The notes beneath the pieces were generated by a model. The model saw only the letters and a program-made list of their open reading frames with translations, did not search any database and had not been told where the DNA came from. Shown here piece after piece: positions 1 to 10,306 of a stretch of DNA of 29,236 nt (positions are counted from its first letter, which is position 1; each line of letters opens with the position of its first letter). Position numbers and translations under genes: made by a program. This stretch comes from Selaginella moellendorffii (lineage: Eukaryota; Streptophyta; Lycopodiopsida; Selaginellales; Selaginellaceae): contig NW_003314368.1 of assembly GCF_000143415.4 (NCBI RefSeq), forward strand, positions 545,117 to 574,352. Direction: 5' to 3'.

Positions 1-537
1 AGACAAACTACCCGTCCGTACTTGAGCGAGCATGCCCGCATTTGAAGAATGTACGTTTTGGGCCGGCATTTTGTTCAAGACATCATACGCATCCTGAAAA
101 TGCCCAACTTTGGCATAAGCAGTAACAAGGCTGGTCCAGGACGCAATGTCCTTTGCTGGACTCTTATCGAAATAATGCTTTGCTCGATCATATAAAAGCT
201 CGCGGGAAAAAACACTTATAATCCCGTTCCAAGAAACGATATCTTTCTCTGGCATCCCATCAAACAGCGCTTCCACGTTTTGCAAATGCCCAATGTCGGC
301 ATAAGCAAGAAAAAGCGCGGTCCACGAAACAGCATTTCTCTGAGGCATTATTTCAAAAGCTCGTGTCGCTCGATCGATTAGTCGCGCTCGCAAAAGCCCC
401 GTAATTAGTATGTTCCAGGAGAAAACGTTTCTGTGCGATGTCTTGGAAAACTCAAGCTCCGCTTCAAGAATTCGCCCATGAAGAAAGAAGTGCTGGATTA
501 GCAGATTAGAGCGATAAGTAGCTTCGCGAGTAGCCAT
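1..537 (-). CDS. PPR protein, 5' part, runs off the window
   Basis: Reading the complement from the ATG at 537 gives 179 codons without a stop to the window edge. The protein is built of repeats of about 31 residues with the S-type PPR pattern: SWN/SWT at the start of helix A, AYA.xGH in the middle, and F..MP near the end (for example FEIMPQRNAVSWTALFLAYA). PPR proteins bind RNA, usually in plastids or mitochondria, and serve in editing, splicing or stability of organelle transcripts. No obvious targeting peptide precedes the first repeat-like segment, so the true start may lie elsewhere or targeting may be weak. The gene is divergent from the PPR gene starting at 567. C-terminal domains (E, DYW) are outside the window. 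The family call is firm; the target RNA is unknown. Confidence 0.85.
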   Translation of the reverse strand, partial: MATREATYRSNLLIQHFFLHGRILEAELEFSKTSHRNVFSWNILITGLLRARLIDRATRAFEIMPQRNAVSWTALFLAYADIGHLQNVEALFDGMPEKDIVSWNGIISVFSRELLYDRAKHYFDKSPAKDIASWTSLVTAYAKVGHFQDAYDVLNKMPAQNVHSSNAGMLAQVRTGSLS

Positions 538-566
538 TCCATTGCTAAGTCTTACTAACTTCCCGG

Positions 567-2171
567 ATGGCTATAGCTCCACCAAAGGATACTTTCTCGT
601 GGAATTTGATGCTCTCAAGGTCATCTAGCATCGAAGATGCCGAGAACATCTTTTATTCCATGCCACATCGTGACATTGTGTCATGGAATACCATGCTATC
701 GCTACTTGCCCGGCACAGCCATCACGACAAAGCCATGTCCACATTCCAGGCTATGCCGTACCACAACCAAATCTCATGGACCACGATGCTTCTAGTATAT
801 GCTGAGGGTGGGAATCTTCTCCAGACGCAGCGCCTCTTTGCGCAGATGCCACATCGGGATCTTATTTCCTGGAATGCCCTGCTCGGAGCATATACCCAAA
901 CAGGGCATATTCTCGAGGCTATTAGACTCTTTGAAAGAATGCCTCTGTGGAATCTCGTGTCGTACACAAGCATCCTGACATTGTATGGGCAGAGCGCGAA
1001 TCTTTTCCAAGCCAGAGACGTGTTTGAGAATATGCCCGAGCATAGCATCGTCACGTGGAACTCCATGCTAGCGGCATATGCCCGTGTCGGGCATCTAGAC
1101 GATGCGTGGACTACGTTCGAGAATATGCCCCAAACGGATCTCTTTACGTGGACCACCTTGTTAGTAGCCTGCTGCGAAAGTGGGAACATAGAACATGCCA
1201 AGAAAGTCTATGAGAAGATGCCAGAGGGATGCGTTGTGGCCTGGAATGCGATGGTGTCGGCCCTTGCCGAGAACGGGCATCTGGAAGATGCCGCGCGCGT
1301 GTTTGAGAATATGCCCGAGCACAGCATCGTTTCTTGGACCGCTATGGTTACGGCTTATTCTCGCAATGGCTTGCTAGAGCACGCGACAAGGGTTTTCGAT
1401 CTAATGCCGCATCACAACACGGTGGCGCTCAATGCGATGCTGGATGCCTACTCGTCGAGCGGCCACTGCGATCACGCCAAGCGCTTCTTCGATCGCATGC
1501 CACAGCGGAATCAGGTCTCCTGGAACACGATTCTGTGCGCGTTCTTGCGGAGCGGGCAGATCGACGAGGCCAGATCGCTGTTCTTCGGCATGCCGCGGGA
1601 CGAAATATCGTGGACGGCGCTCCTCGCCGCCACTGCGCAGCTAGGTCGTCTCGCCGCGGCCAAGAAGCTCTTTGATTCCATGCCGGAGCCTGGGATTGTG
1701 TCACAGGGGGCAATGCTGGCCGGATTCGCGAGCAGCGGCCATTCCACCGCGGTGATCGATCGATTTCATGAGATTCAGATGGTGCTGGAGCCGCGCCCGC
1801 TCTCCTTCCTCGCCGTGCTCATCGCTTGCAATCACACAGGCAAGACGTTCAAAGGGAGGAGCTACTTCGTGTCGATGGCGATGGATCACGGCCTTCGGCC
1901 GAGCAAGCAGCACTACTGCTGCGTGGTGGATCTCCTGGGCCGGGCAGGGCATCTGGATTTCGCCGAGGAGCTCATCGCGAGCATGCCATTCGAGCCAAAT
2001 ATTCTCGAGTGGACGTGCTTGCTGGGGGCGTGTCGAAGCTACAAGGATTCTTGCCGTGAATCACGTGTGATGCAGCGAGTGATGGAGCTCGATCCACGGA
2101 TGGGAGGCGGAGAGGCAGCGTCGGTGCTTCTCTCGAGCATCCATTTCATGGCTGGGCGGCTTAAATCTTAG
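567..2171 (+). CDS. PPR protein, PLS/S-repeat type with shortened E domain
   Basis: An intronless frame of 534 residues. Residues 1-400 are tandem S-like PPR motifs of about 31 residues (SWNxMLxAYA, GHLxxAxxxFENMP), roughly 12-13 units. From about 400 the pattern changes to the longer L2/S2 units (HYCCVVDLLGRAGHL), followed by an E1-like segment (EWTCLLGACRS...ELDP) that ends at GRLKS and a stop. There is no E2, E+ or DYW region, so any editing role would need a partner deaminase. An in-frame stop at 555-557 makes the ATG at 567 the first possible start, and there is no clear transit peptide before the repeats. The gene is divergent from the minus-strand PPR gene (29 bp between starts). It ends 5 bp before the next ATG, so the RNase H promoter or leader must lie inside this CDS. 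Confidence 0.9.
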   Translation: MAIAPPKDTFSWNLMLSRSSSIEDAENIFYSMPHRDIVSWNTMLSLLARHSHHDKAMSTFQAMPYHNQISWTTMLLVYAEGGNLLQTQRLFAQMPHRDLISWNALLGAYTQTGHILEAIRLFERMPLWNLVSYTSILTLYGQSANLFQARDVFENMPEHSIVTWNSMLAAYARVGHLDDAWTTFENMPQTDLFTWTTLLVACCESGNIEHAKKVYEKMPEGCVVAWNAMVSALAENGHLEDAARVFENMPEHSIVSWTAMVTAYSRNGLLEHATRVFDLMPHHNTVALNAMLDAYSSSGHCDHAKRFFDRMPQRNQVSWNTILCAFLRSGQIDEARSLFFGMPRDEISWTALLAATAQLGRLAAAKKLFDSMPEPGIVSQGAMLAGFASSGHSTAVIDRFHEIQMVLEPRPLSFLAVLIACNHTGKTFKGRSYFVSMAMDHGLRPSKQHYCCVVDLLGRAGHLDFAEELIASMPFEPNILEWTCLLGACRSYKDSCRESRVMQRVMELDPRMGGGEAASVLLSSIHFMAGRLKS

Positions 2172-2176
2172 GGTTT

Positions 2177-4507
2177 ATGGGCAAGAACAGGTTCTACGCT
2201 GTGCGCCAAGGCCGCCAGCCGGGAATCTACACATCGTGGATGGAATGCCGGAAACAGGTGGGGATTTTGGAGAGAAATCGTTTCGCGATGCTCATGAGCG
2301 ATGCTTTCCAGGTCGATGGATTCGCCATGGCCGAGTACAAGAGCTTCTCTTTGAAAAGCGAGGCCAAGCTTTATCTTTCATCTCTCCAGCCCCAGCAAAA
2401 CTCTAAGAACAAGGTATTTTCGATCCAAATGTTGCCTAGAGAATGACTTGGGTGGATTTTTTTCTTTTTTTTCCAGCTTGTTCATCTTCTCCAGTATGAT
2501 GGTGCTTCTAAAGGCAATCCTGGAAAAGCTGGTGCTGGAGCATTGCTACGTGATCCGGACGGCTCAGTGGTTTGTAACATTGCGGTCCATGGTATTTGTA
2601 GTTTAAGAATGCGGGAGTTTTGCAGCTCCAGGAGCTGAGAATTGGCCTTGGCACCGCGACGAACAACTTTGCGGAGTATCAGGGACTCATTTTGGGATTG
2701 AAAGGAGCGTTGGCGCAAAACGTTACTCGTATTCGTGTCCAAGGGGACTCCAATCTCGTTTGCAAGCAGGTACGAGTGATGTCAAACAGGCATTTTTTTC
2801 TAAGATTTTGAAGGAAAGGTAGCTGGCATATGGAAAGTAAACAAGGACACTCTCAAGCCATTACACGCAGAAGCGCAATCGCTGTCGAAGAAGTTTACTG
2901 AGTTCACTATAGAGCACGTCGTACGGGTAATTGGTTTTTTGATCTCTTGGTTCAAACAGTAACATACCTTGCAGGAACTCAATAGTGCTGCAGACGATCT
3001 TGCGAATAAGGCCATCGATCTTAAACGTACGTCTCTAATGTTCTTTGCTGCCCTTCACTTACCCGAGATCCCTCAGCGCAAGAGGTTGTGAAAGATGTAA
3101 AATGTATAAAGCTACAGATCTCCGAGCCATCTCATCAGATCACCACTAAGAAAAACAAGAAAGAAGTTACTGAAGAGGTACATGAGTCATCTTATTGGAA
3201 ATAGTCTCATTTTTCCGTGTTATGGCAGTCTGTCTATGTGCTTGCGTACGATGGAGCTTCTAAAGGAAATCCTGGGAAAGCTGGTGCTGGAGCGCTGCTG
3301 CGCAATCCGAAGGGCTCAGTCGTATGCAAAAGCTAATTCCTGTTTCCCTTTCAAACAAGCTAGTCTGCAGATTGAAAAACTGTACATGGGACTAGGCACA
3401 GCGACAAACAATGTTGCAGAGTATGAGGCTCTCATACTCGGACTACAGGCAGCACTCGACCGGAACGTGACTAGCATTCAAGTATTTGGGGATTCCAACC
3501 TCGTTTGCAAGCAGGTATCGTCCATGTTCTAAACTTTAAGCCGTGCGTGACTCGAATTTTCCGAAGGTAGCAGGAGAATGGGCTGTGAGACATGAAGGCT
3601 TGAGAGCATTGCACGCGCAAGTACAGGCTCTTTCGATGCAGTTCACCACGTTCAGTATTCATCACGTTGACAGGGTATTACCTCTTTCTTTCTGGTATTC
3701 TACTCTCAAGTATGACTTAGGAAATGAACACTGAAGCGGACGCACTTGCAAACAAAGGAATCACTTTGCCATGTAGGTCTTCTCTTTAACCTTTCACGCT
3801 GCTAAAGTAATGCTTATATTCAGGCAGGACAATCGTAACGAGACCAACAAGAAAATCACCTCCTCACCAGCAACATCAAGTGGCAGAGTCTTCAACTGAA
3901 ATGAGCGCATTAACTCCTGACACTACAAGTACCGTAGAGGTTGGCAGTGCTGTTGCAAGGAAACTATCCACAAGAAGGAAGACAACGCAAGGGGAGAATG
4001 CGGAGCCTGTTGGACCTGACGCCTCAGATAAAGCTGGTGCAAATGCGAAGAGCCAATCGAAAAGAAACTCTGCAAAAAACATCAACAACAAAACCAACGC
4101 ACAAAACTCCGAGACAATTCAGAGGAAAGTAATGGTTGCAACGAGGACGGAAGCTTTAACACAGCAAACATGCGTTACGAAAAACGTAATGGACGCTGCT
4201 GTTGGGAGGTACGTCACAGTGGACGCAGCGCGCGGTAATCAAGTCCCAAGCAAACCATCGACTACTAAGGTTTCTTACAAGTCATACCACAGCTACTCGA
4301 CAATTTTCTCCAGATTTCCTACGAGGCCCGCGGTAACGTGTTTAATGCTTTATCTACTCCTTGACGTTCACCTTTTGTTTCTTTGTTGTCAAGGCCTGCA
4401 TTTCTGTTTTCAGGAGCCTCTCTACAATTGCAGTGAGTGACAAACCTGTCTCTTTCTAGCTGAATTATCCTAAACTTTTGGAGTTGTGTCACAGGCTGTC
4501 GCACTAG
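2177..4507 (+). CDS. RNase H1-like protein: hybrid-binding domain plus two tandem RNase H domains
   Basis: I modelled 15 exons: 2177-2257, 2312-2413, 2477-2569, 2626-2769, 2819-2926, 2975-3026, 3077-3177, 3229-3321, 3371-3514, 3567-3674, 3721-3772, 3824-4269, 4314-4332, 4414-4432, 4495-4507. All introns are GT-AG; the total is 1,575 nt, 524 residues. Residues 1-55 form the RNase H1 hybrid-binding domain (FYAVRQGRQPGIY, EYKSF). Two RNase H type I domains follow, exactly 166 residues apart. The catalytic set D-E-D-D reads D69, E109, D133, D183 in the first and D235, E275, D299, D349 in the second, so both look complete. Exon lengths 93, 144, 108 and 52 are identical in the two halves, which shows duplication with introns. 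The lysine- and serine-rich tail (exon 12) has no recognised domain. The family degrades RNA in RNA:DNA hybrids. The last three short exons are the least certain. Confidence 0.8.
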
Positions 4508-5246
4508 TGAGGCGCTTTTGACCTCATCCGTTTGAAGGTTTGTGCTTATGCTGTTGTGGAACTGTTTTGATTCCCGTCGATCGTGGCCAGACGGCAGCTC
4601 TCGGTTTTGTATGCATGGCTTGCAGCTCCAGCTTTGTCGTAAGTCGGCTTTGTTTTCGTCACTGTTGGTCTAATCCAATCATGCAGGCCAGTCGTAAGCG
4701 TCCAATTGTTTCCTGTGACCAAGACGAGACCCGAGACCAGCCGCGACAAAAAACATCCGGCATGCCGCACCACAGGTACGGTTTTGAGGAAAAAGGAAGA
4801 AAAAGGGTAACGAGGTCGTGTCGTTGTGGACCCTCTTCAGATCCATGAAATGGACTTGCGAGCTGGACCCTGTTGTGCGTTTCTTTCAAGCAGTTATTTC
4901 GTTGAGTTTTACAGTGCAAGACTTACAGGGACCAGATGGTGAAACATCTAATCACTTGTCTACCTTGAAACCGAAACATTACGATTGCTCGGCCACTAAA
5001 CCATGCCGCTCGATGGATGAGATCACGTTATGACATACGAGACAATGAGCGAAACTTGGAAGACAAACGAAAACTTATATAGTATTATCAAAAGACATTA
5101 TCAAAAGACAAGGACGCGAAAAAACGCGAAATGCCCGAGCAAGGCATCCGAAAGAGGAAGAGCACGGCAAAGAGGACCACCAAAACCAAAAAGAAAAAGA
5201 AAAAGGAACGAACGAGGTACGAGAAAAGTCACTCTTTTCACTTGGC
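4508..5246. other. Intergenic stretch, possible 3' exons or UTR
   Basis: About 740 bp between the modelled end of the RNase H gene and the stop of the germin-like gene. It holds only short open frames. A splice-like pattern at 4617-4785 (ATGGCTTGC start, GTAAGT donor, ATGCAG acceptor) and a lysine/arginine-rich run near 5130-5225 could belong to alternative 3' exons of the RNase H gene or to a small separate gene. Nothing recognisable is encoded, so I leave it unassigned. Confidence 0.4.
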
Positions 5247-5909
5247 TCATGTCTTGCTGATCACTTCTTTCAGATGCTTGATCTCGCCATTGTCAACCTG
5301 GAAGGCAATCTCCAGCACCGCGTCCTCGATCGCCGGCATGGAAGCAAACACCGCCTTGGCAACCTGCGACGCTCCGGCGTTCTGGGACCCGAAAGCCGCG
5401 AGGCCAAACGCAGGAGAATCGCCCACATTGAGCTGGAAGTGGATGAGACCTTTGGGAAACACGAAGCTCTCACCGGCGGAGATGGTCTTGGCGAAGAGCT
5501 TGTTATCGGGGGCAGTGGTGACGAAGCCAACGTAGAGCTTTCCCTCGACCAGGAAGAGCAGCTCGGTGGCTCGCGGGTGGACGTGAGGAGGATTGAGGCC
5601 GCCGGGGGCGTAGTCGACGCGGGCACTGGAGACGCCCAGAGTGTTGAGGCCCGGGAAGCGAGCAGCGTTGGCGGTGGTGACGGCAGATCCCAGCTTGTTG
5701 GAGGTGTTGCCGGGCTTGGCGAGCGCGTTGGAGGAGAAGTGGTCCGGCGTGACCGCGGCACTGGGCAGGCAGACGAAGCCATTCACTTTGATGGTGGAGT
5801 TGACGTCGGCGACGCAGAAGTCCTGGAAGGGATCGGCATCGCCGCGGGCGATTTGGGCGGAGAATGCCGCGAGGATGGACAAGAGGAGCAAGAATTGGGC
5901 TGGAGCCAT
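5247..5909 (-). CDS. Germin-like protein (single cupin, secreted)
   Basis: A 220-residue intronless frame. I chose the ATG at 5909 over the longer start at 6026 because it is followed directly by a signal peptide (MAPAQFLLLLSILAAFSAQI, cleavage near residues 22-24). The mature N-terminus has the germin disulphide cysteines (QDFCVAD, NGFVCLP). Cupin motif 1 is seen in GGLNPPHVHPRATE, with two His and one Glu for metal. Motif 2 is GESFVFPKGLIHFQLNVG, with the third His. Members are apoplastic Mn-binding hexamers with superoxide dismutase or, in true germins, oxalate oxidase activity; which applies here cannot be told. It shares a 370-bp intergenic region with the divergent CoaD gene. Confidence 0.93.
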   Translation of the reverse strand: MAPAQFLLLLSILAAFSAQIARGDADPFQDFCVADVNSTIKVNGFVCLPSAAVTPDHFSSNALAKPGNTSNKLGSAVTTANAARFPGLNTLGVSSARVDYAPGGLNPPHVHPRATELLFLVEGKLYVGFVTTAPDNKLFAKTISAGESFVFPKGLIHFQLNVGDSPAFGLAAFGSQNAGASQVAKAVFASMPAIEDAVLEIAFQVDNGEIKHLKEVISKT

Positions 5910-6279
5910 ACTTTCCACCGGAGCTCTGGATTTGATGATCTTCCTCTTGGGCAGCGCGCGATGGATCCCTAGGAGACCTCTGGCGGTGTGAGGCCGTGAA
6001 GGGGAATTTATTTGAGCGGTGGGCATGGTGTCGCGAGACGGAGCTGGGTTTTAAAAATCAGATTTTTAATCGCAATCTCTCCACAGTGTTTGATCTTCTA
6101 CACTAGTGTCAATCGCCCGAAGAAACAGAGACTGCCATTAGCGCTACCTACCTTTTAGAAACTTTTTACCGCAAGCGAAAATGATGAGGTGGCTTTGTGA
6201 CTAAGCAAGATCTGGTCCACCTCAGCAACTTCAATGGCCACGTAAGCTTACACTTGGGAGTTTAGGGTTTGATTGGGCG
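5910..6279. promoter_or_regulatory. Shared promoter region of divergent germin-like and CoaD genes
   Basis: 370 bp separate the two divergent start codons. An AT-rich core (TTTTAAAAATCAGATTTTTAAT around 6049-6070, quoted here as two halves: TTTTAAAAATC and AGATTTTTAAT) is itself partly palindromic and may supply TATA-like elements in both directions. No specific factor site could be assigned. Confidence 0.4.
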
Positions 6280-7118
6280 ATGGTGCTCGCCGTCACGAAG
6301 GATGGCGCGTATGCTGCCGTGGTTCTGGGCGGCACGTTTGATCGGCTCCACGGCGGCCACAAGATGCTCTTGAAGGTGAGCCAGCGAATTTTGCTAGCCG
6401 TGGTGTGGAAATCGGATCAGGGCTTGGGTTTTTGTCCAAGGCAGCGGCAGAGCTCGCGCGCGAGAGGGTTGTGGTGGGGATCAGCGATGGGCCAATGCTA
6501 GAGAACAAAGAGGTAAGATTTACTCCATTCTCTTCTCTCGTCTCATCTGCTATTTAATCTATCTTTTTTTTTTTCGTTTTGCTCTTGCGCTAGTTCGCGC
6601 ATTTGATCGAGCCTTACGAGAAGAGGAGCAATGCAGTCAAGGAGTTTATCAAGGTCCAGTCTTCTTGCTACATTTCTCATGGCTAACTTACTTCGTTTGT
6701 TTTTTCTTTCGTGTTTTTCGTCCTCTTTGCAGTCTGTGAAGCCGGATCTAGAAGTCCAAACTGAGCCAATACATGACCCGTATGGTCCATCCATAGTCGA
6801 CGAGGCACTCGAGGCCATTGTTGTAAGGTACAAGACGACGCTTTCGTTTTGTGTTATATCTCGTAAAACTGTACCTTTTTGTGTCTTTGCGTTTGTGTTT
6901 TCTCGGTATTCAGTCAAGAGACTCTGGGCGGAGGACTTGCTGTCAATAAGAAACGAGCTGAACGAGGCCTTTCCCAACTCAAGGCTAGTACAAATCTTTT
7001 CTGGGTTTTCCATGACGAGATTTGTCAGCAGGTTGAAGTCGTGGATCTGTTCATACTAGATGGAGGCGCGGAGAAACTGAGCTCCACGTTTCTGAGAAAG
7101 TTAGAAGCGGAGGCATAG
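6280..7118 (+). CDS. COAD: Phosphopantetheine adenylyltransferase (plant CoaD)
   Basis: Six exons: 6280-6375, 6441-6512, 6594-6653, 6733-6827, 6914-6983, 7032-7118; 480 nt, 159 residues. The enzyme converts 4'-phosphopantetheine and ATP to dephospho-CoA, the fourth step of CoA synthesis. The nucleotidyltransferase signature [18 protein letters not shown] with its T/HxGH motif is at residues 13-31. The segment [20 protein letters not shown] is the conserved plant ATP-binding part with its GG and RAERG, and [12 protein letters not shown] is the family's C-terminal helix. The length is slightly short of the usual about 175 residues because the tail is brief. The fifth intron (6984-7031) begins with GC instead of GT (AAG|GCTAGT); no in-frame alternative was found. 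The gene is divergent from the germin-like gene. Confidence 0.92.
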
Positions 7119-7541
7119 CATTTACCATGATATCTGTTTTCTCTCATCGCTCGAGAGAACAAAATAAAAAATAAAAAGGTTTCAGTGACTTGTTTGCTAT
7201 CAAACTTCTGGGAAGGTGCAAATTATGATTCTGCTGAAACATAGAAACGCTTCTAAACACTCAAGGACTTGCCAGAGTTTTAAGTTGTCACCAATGAAAA
7301 CGAAACTGACACCCTTTGCTCACATACATAGCCTGTAAGTAGACTTGCCATTGATCCAGATTTTCTTCCTTGAGTACAGATTTCTTCTGGACTAAAGTTT
7401 ACTTCTGAGATTTTTGGTCACTTAAGAGTGTACATACGCACTCAACTTGAGTACATGTAAGGGAATGATGAAGTGGCTTTCATCTGTGACCACATTAACT
7501 TTATTGTATAGTAAAAGAACATTTAATCTAGATACCTAAAC

Positions 7542-7544
<3 letters not shown>
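7119..7544. other. 3' flank of CoaD, no gene seen
   Basis: AT-rich sequence with an A-rich tract (AAAATAAAAAATAAAAAGG near 7161), suitable for polyadenylation of the CoaD transcript. No open frame or repeat of note before the (TA)n tract. Confidence 0.5.

Positions 7545-7630
<86 letters not shown>
7545..7630. repeat. (TA)n microsatellite
   Basis: An almost perfect TA dinucleotide run of about 85 bp. It separates the gene-rich left part from the AT-rich decayed region. Confidence 0.97.
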
Positions 7631-7632
<2 letters not shown>

Positions 7633-8240
7633 GTTAAATTTTATTTATAAAAACACAGATTTTCTCCTCCAGCCGTCATAGAGCTTGTGAAGCAGAAAAC
7701 ATTCCTGGACGAGGCAGCTGCTGATGGCAAGGATGATCTTTCCTGGGAAGAGGCTGTGGAGCTTGCAAGTCAGCTGTATTATACTTATTTATTCATTTAA
7801 TTAGTACTTTATTTATTTATATAAGAAACACAAGTTCATAACTAAATAAAAAAGTATGTATAATTTTAGATTTATATATTTACTATTGTAATTTTTCTTA
7901 TTATAAATCTTTGTTTAACTTATAAGACTGAAGGTGTTGATGTTGATTGTATGAATAACGATTAGGAAAAACTTATGAGTTGTTGTCTATATGTTTATTA
8001 TAATAAGTATGGAAGAAAAGTAAATATTTTTATTGATTTGTTATTTCAAGAAGAAATTGATCCAATACTATCCTAGATATTTTAATTTTCTTATAAATCT
8101 GGTACAATACCAACTTATAGTATTTCCAGGTTTAGCAAAATATGTAAAAAAATGTGATTGGTCATTTATAGGTTGCTATCAGCATATAAATCATATTACT
8201 GTTGAATTTTTTTCTTTTGAATCCATTAAATAAAACTCTC

Positions 8241-8296
<56 letters not shown>

Positions 8297-9689
8297 TAAC
8301 ATATTAAATCATTTCACTATTAAATCAGTTTCTTAACAACCTATATCCAAGAAATTTATTAATAACTATAAAACAATTAAAAAACAAAATATTTAAAGAC
8401 CCTGAGAAGAGCAACTGTAAAATATACTGAACTATAATGTATTTTATTAAATCAAGTGAAAACTTAGAACATAGTAAAAGCATATAAAAAAATTAACCCT
8501 ATAAGCATATAATATAGGGATTCAGTCAATTAACATGGGTTTTTCTTCTAGTTAAACACTAATGATTTTAAATGTATAATCAGAATAATGAATATACAAT
8601 ATGCTATGGTGATTATAGTGATTGTATGACTATAGACTGTGCTACTTGTGAACTCATTTTTTACTTTCTGTTTTTTAGCCTTTAACATCTTTAGTGAGCT
8701 CTTTTTTATGAGAAATTCTTTGCTTAACTTAAATTCTGTAATTATTTTATAATTAGTGTTTTGATCCAAGAAATATTTAAGATGAACCTAAACAAGGAAT
8801 TTGTATCTAATCCTTTTTATCGAAGCCATACCATCCTAGATATTAAAAAGACCTCATAGTGCAAATATCAGCCTAGCAATGCTTTTCCAGCCTTTTGACA
8901 ATATAGATTAGTTTCTTTCTACTTCTTAGCAGCAATGTCATGTCAAGTAAAGAGCCACTAACAAGTGAGATATAAAATAAGTGCATGAACATCCAGCTTG
9001 CAATGCATTATAGATGCTGATATATGATCTTTGAAACACAGGTACTTTGGATATTATGGTAAATATACACTATTGATATAAAAAAGACCCAACAGATGGC
9101 AGTGGTTAGATTTATTACTCTAAAATACACTTAAATAATGTTGAACTAATTATCCTTTATTATTCCCTATTTATTATTCTCCAAATGAGATTTTTATAAT
9201 TTAAAAATCCCCTACACTCACTTCTAGCCTTTGGTGAAGGTCAAGCAAAATGTTTATGAACTTGCACATCTAGAGAAGAATTGGGAAGAGCTCTTGGCTG
9301 AGTTTATACAAATTGAGCACAAAATTCAACATACAAGGTCTTCAAAGTAAGAAACTAGTATGCAAAGTTTTCAAAGTGGCTAGAGACTATAATAGAAATT
9401 TCTGTTCATGAATATAAGTTTCTTATTGCATGCTTTATTTTTCTCAATCACACATATGTTTCTTTTGCAATGAACAAAAATCCAAATGACATGATTTATA
9501 ATATTGCAAAATTGAGGCTTCTATACAAGTAATAAATAGAAACTCTAGAGTTTCTCAATATTTTCTTGATGAACAGAAAGAAAAGATTGCTAAAAGTATT
9601 TGAGAATATAATGAGAAGGGTTGTTTACATCACATAAACTATAGGTGAAGGTGAGAAGTTCTTGGCACTGCATATTGGTGATGATTTAG
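7631..9689. other. AT-rich decayed intergenic region with two exon-like islands
   Basis: About 2 kb of strongly AT-rich sequence with no convincing gene. Two short islands look like former exons. Positions 7673-7768, preceded by a CTCCTCCAG acceptor and followed by GTCAG, read VKQKTFLDEAAADGKDDLSW. Positions 9228-9337, after CTTCTAG, read YELAHLEKNWEELLAEFIQI. Neither is recognised, and their phases do not join. They may be gene fragments carried by a degraded transposable element. Confidence 0.4.
8245..8292. repeat. (TA)n microsatellite, second tract
   Basis: About 48 bp of uninterrupted TA dinucleotides within the AT-rich region. Confidence 0.95.
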
Positions 9690-10281
9690 TGTAAACAATT
9701 AAATTTTCCATTTTACTTTAATCACTTAATCACATCTCCAACCACTTGGAGGAATAATCTTTACAAGTCTTATTTTGGACTTGACTTGTTAGCCTTATAA
9801 ATGGCATATATGCCATTTAACCTTTGCACTTGTTATAAATGCTCCACATATCTGATCCTATGATCAACCCCCCAAATATACTATCGACATATCAACCTAT
9901 TACACTAAGGCCATATTTATTTACCCTTGCCTTATTAGTAATCCTAGACCACCCGTGCTATAGTCCTATCCCTCAAAGACTAGGCCATCCATCCATGAGT
10001 GGTCATCTCAAAACTACTCCTTAGCATTTTTAAGAGACCTAGAGACATAAGGAATAATCTTCTCCAACATCCCTTTTTTGATCCTCACCAAATCCCACTC
10101 CATCCTCGGCTATATTTGCCAACACTATTATTGGGCTAGGGCTTGAAGGCTCAACCACTACGTCCTATTGACTTCCAAGACTTCCTTGCTATATCACTAT
10201 ATCCTTAGTCATTACATAGGAAGACTACTCCTCTTCCTTTCCACAGTCTGGGATTTTGGGATAACATTTCAGAATACTATA
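9690..10281 (-). mobile_element. LTR of retrotransposon, 3' part, minus orientation (left half of split copy)
   Basis: The reverse complement aligns by eye along its whole length with 24080-24675 on the plus strand. Shared landmarks are TGGAAAGGAAGAGGA, AATGCTAAGGAGT, GGATGGCCTAGTC and TCCTCCAAGTGGT, ending in TTACA. The outer end at 9690 is TGTAAAC, the complement of the LTR end. No primer binding site follows, so this is a solo or 3' LTR. Compared with the plus copy it is much richer in A/T, with differences mostly C-to-T or G-to-A. The LTR is interrupted at 10281 by the 12.4-kb DNA transposon and resumes at 22698. Confidence 0.8.
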
Positions 10282-10306
10282 AAGCTCTATTTTGTTAAAG
10301 TGGGAA
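10282..10306 (+). repeat. Left terminal inverted repeat of the 12.4-kb transposon
   Basis: AAGCTCTATTTTGTTAAAG followed by TGGGA; it matches the complement of 22669-22693 except for T/C in the middle. TATA directly outside. Confidence 0.8.

Noticed and set aside
2177-2413. N-terminal domain as a caulimovirus viroplasmin relic
   Set aside because: The same small domain is the normal hybrid-binding domain of eukaryotic RNase H1, and RNase H domains follow in frame, so a host gene is the better reading.
5274-5972. Plus-strand 232-residue frame over the germin-like gene
   Set aside because: It is the antisense shadow of the cupin CDS, rich in Gly/Glu with no domain; the minus frame has a signal peptide and both cupin motifs.
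9798-9816. Palindrome AATGGCATATATGCCATTT in the LTR as another copy of the transposon palindrome
   Set aside because: It lacks the GGCC core and has its counterpart in the LTR at 24539-24557, so it belongs to the retrotransposon.
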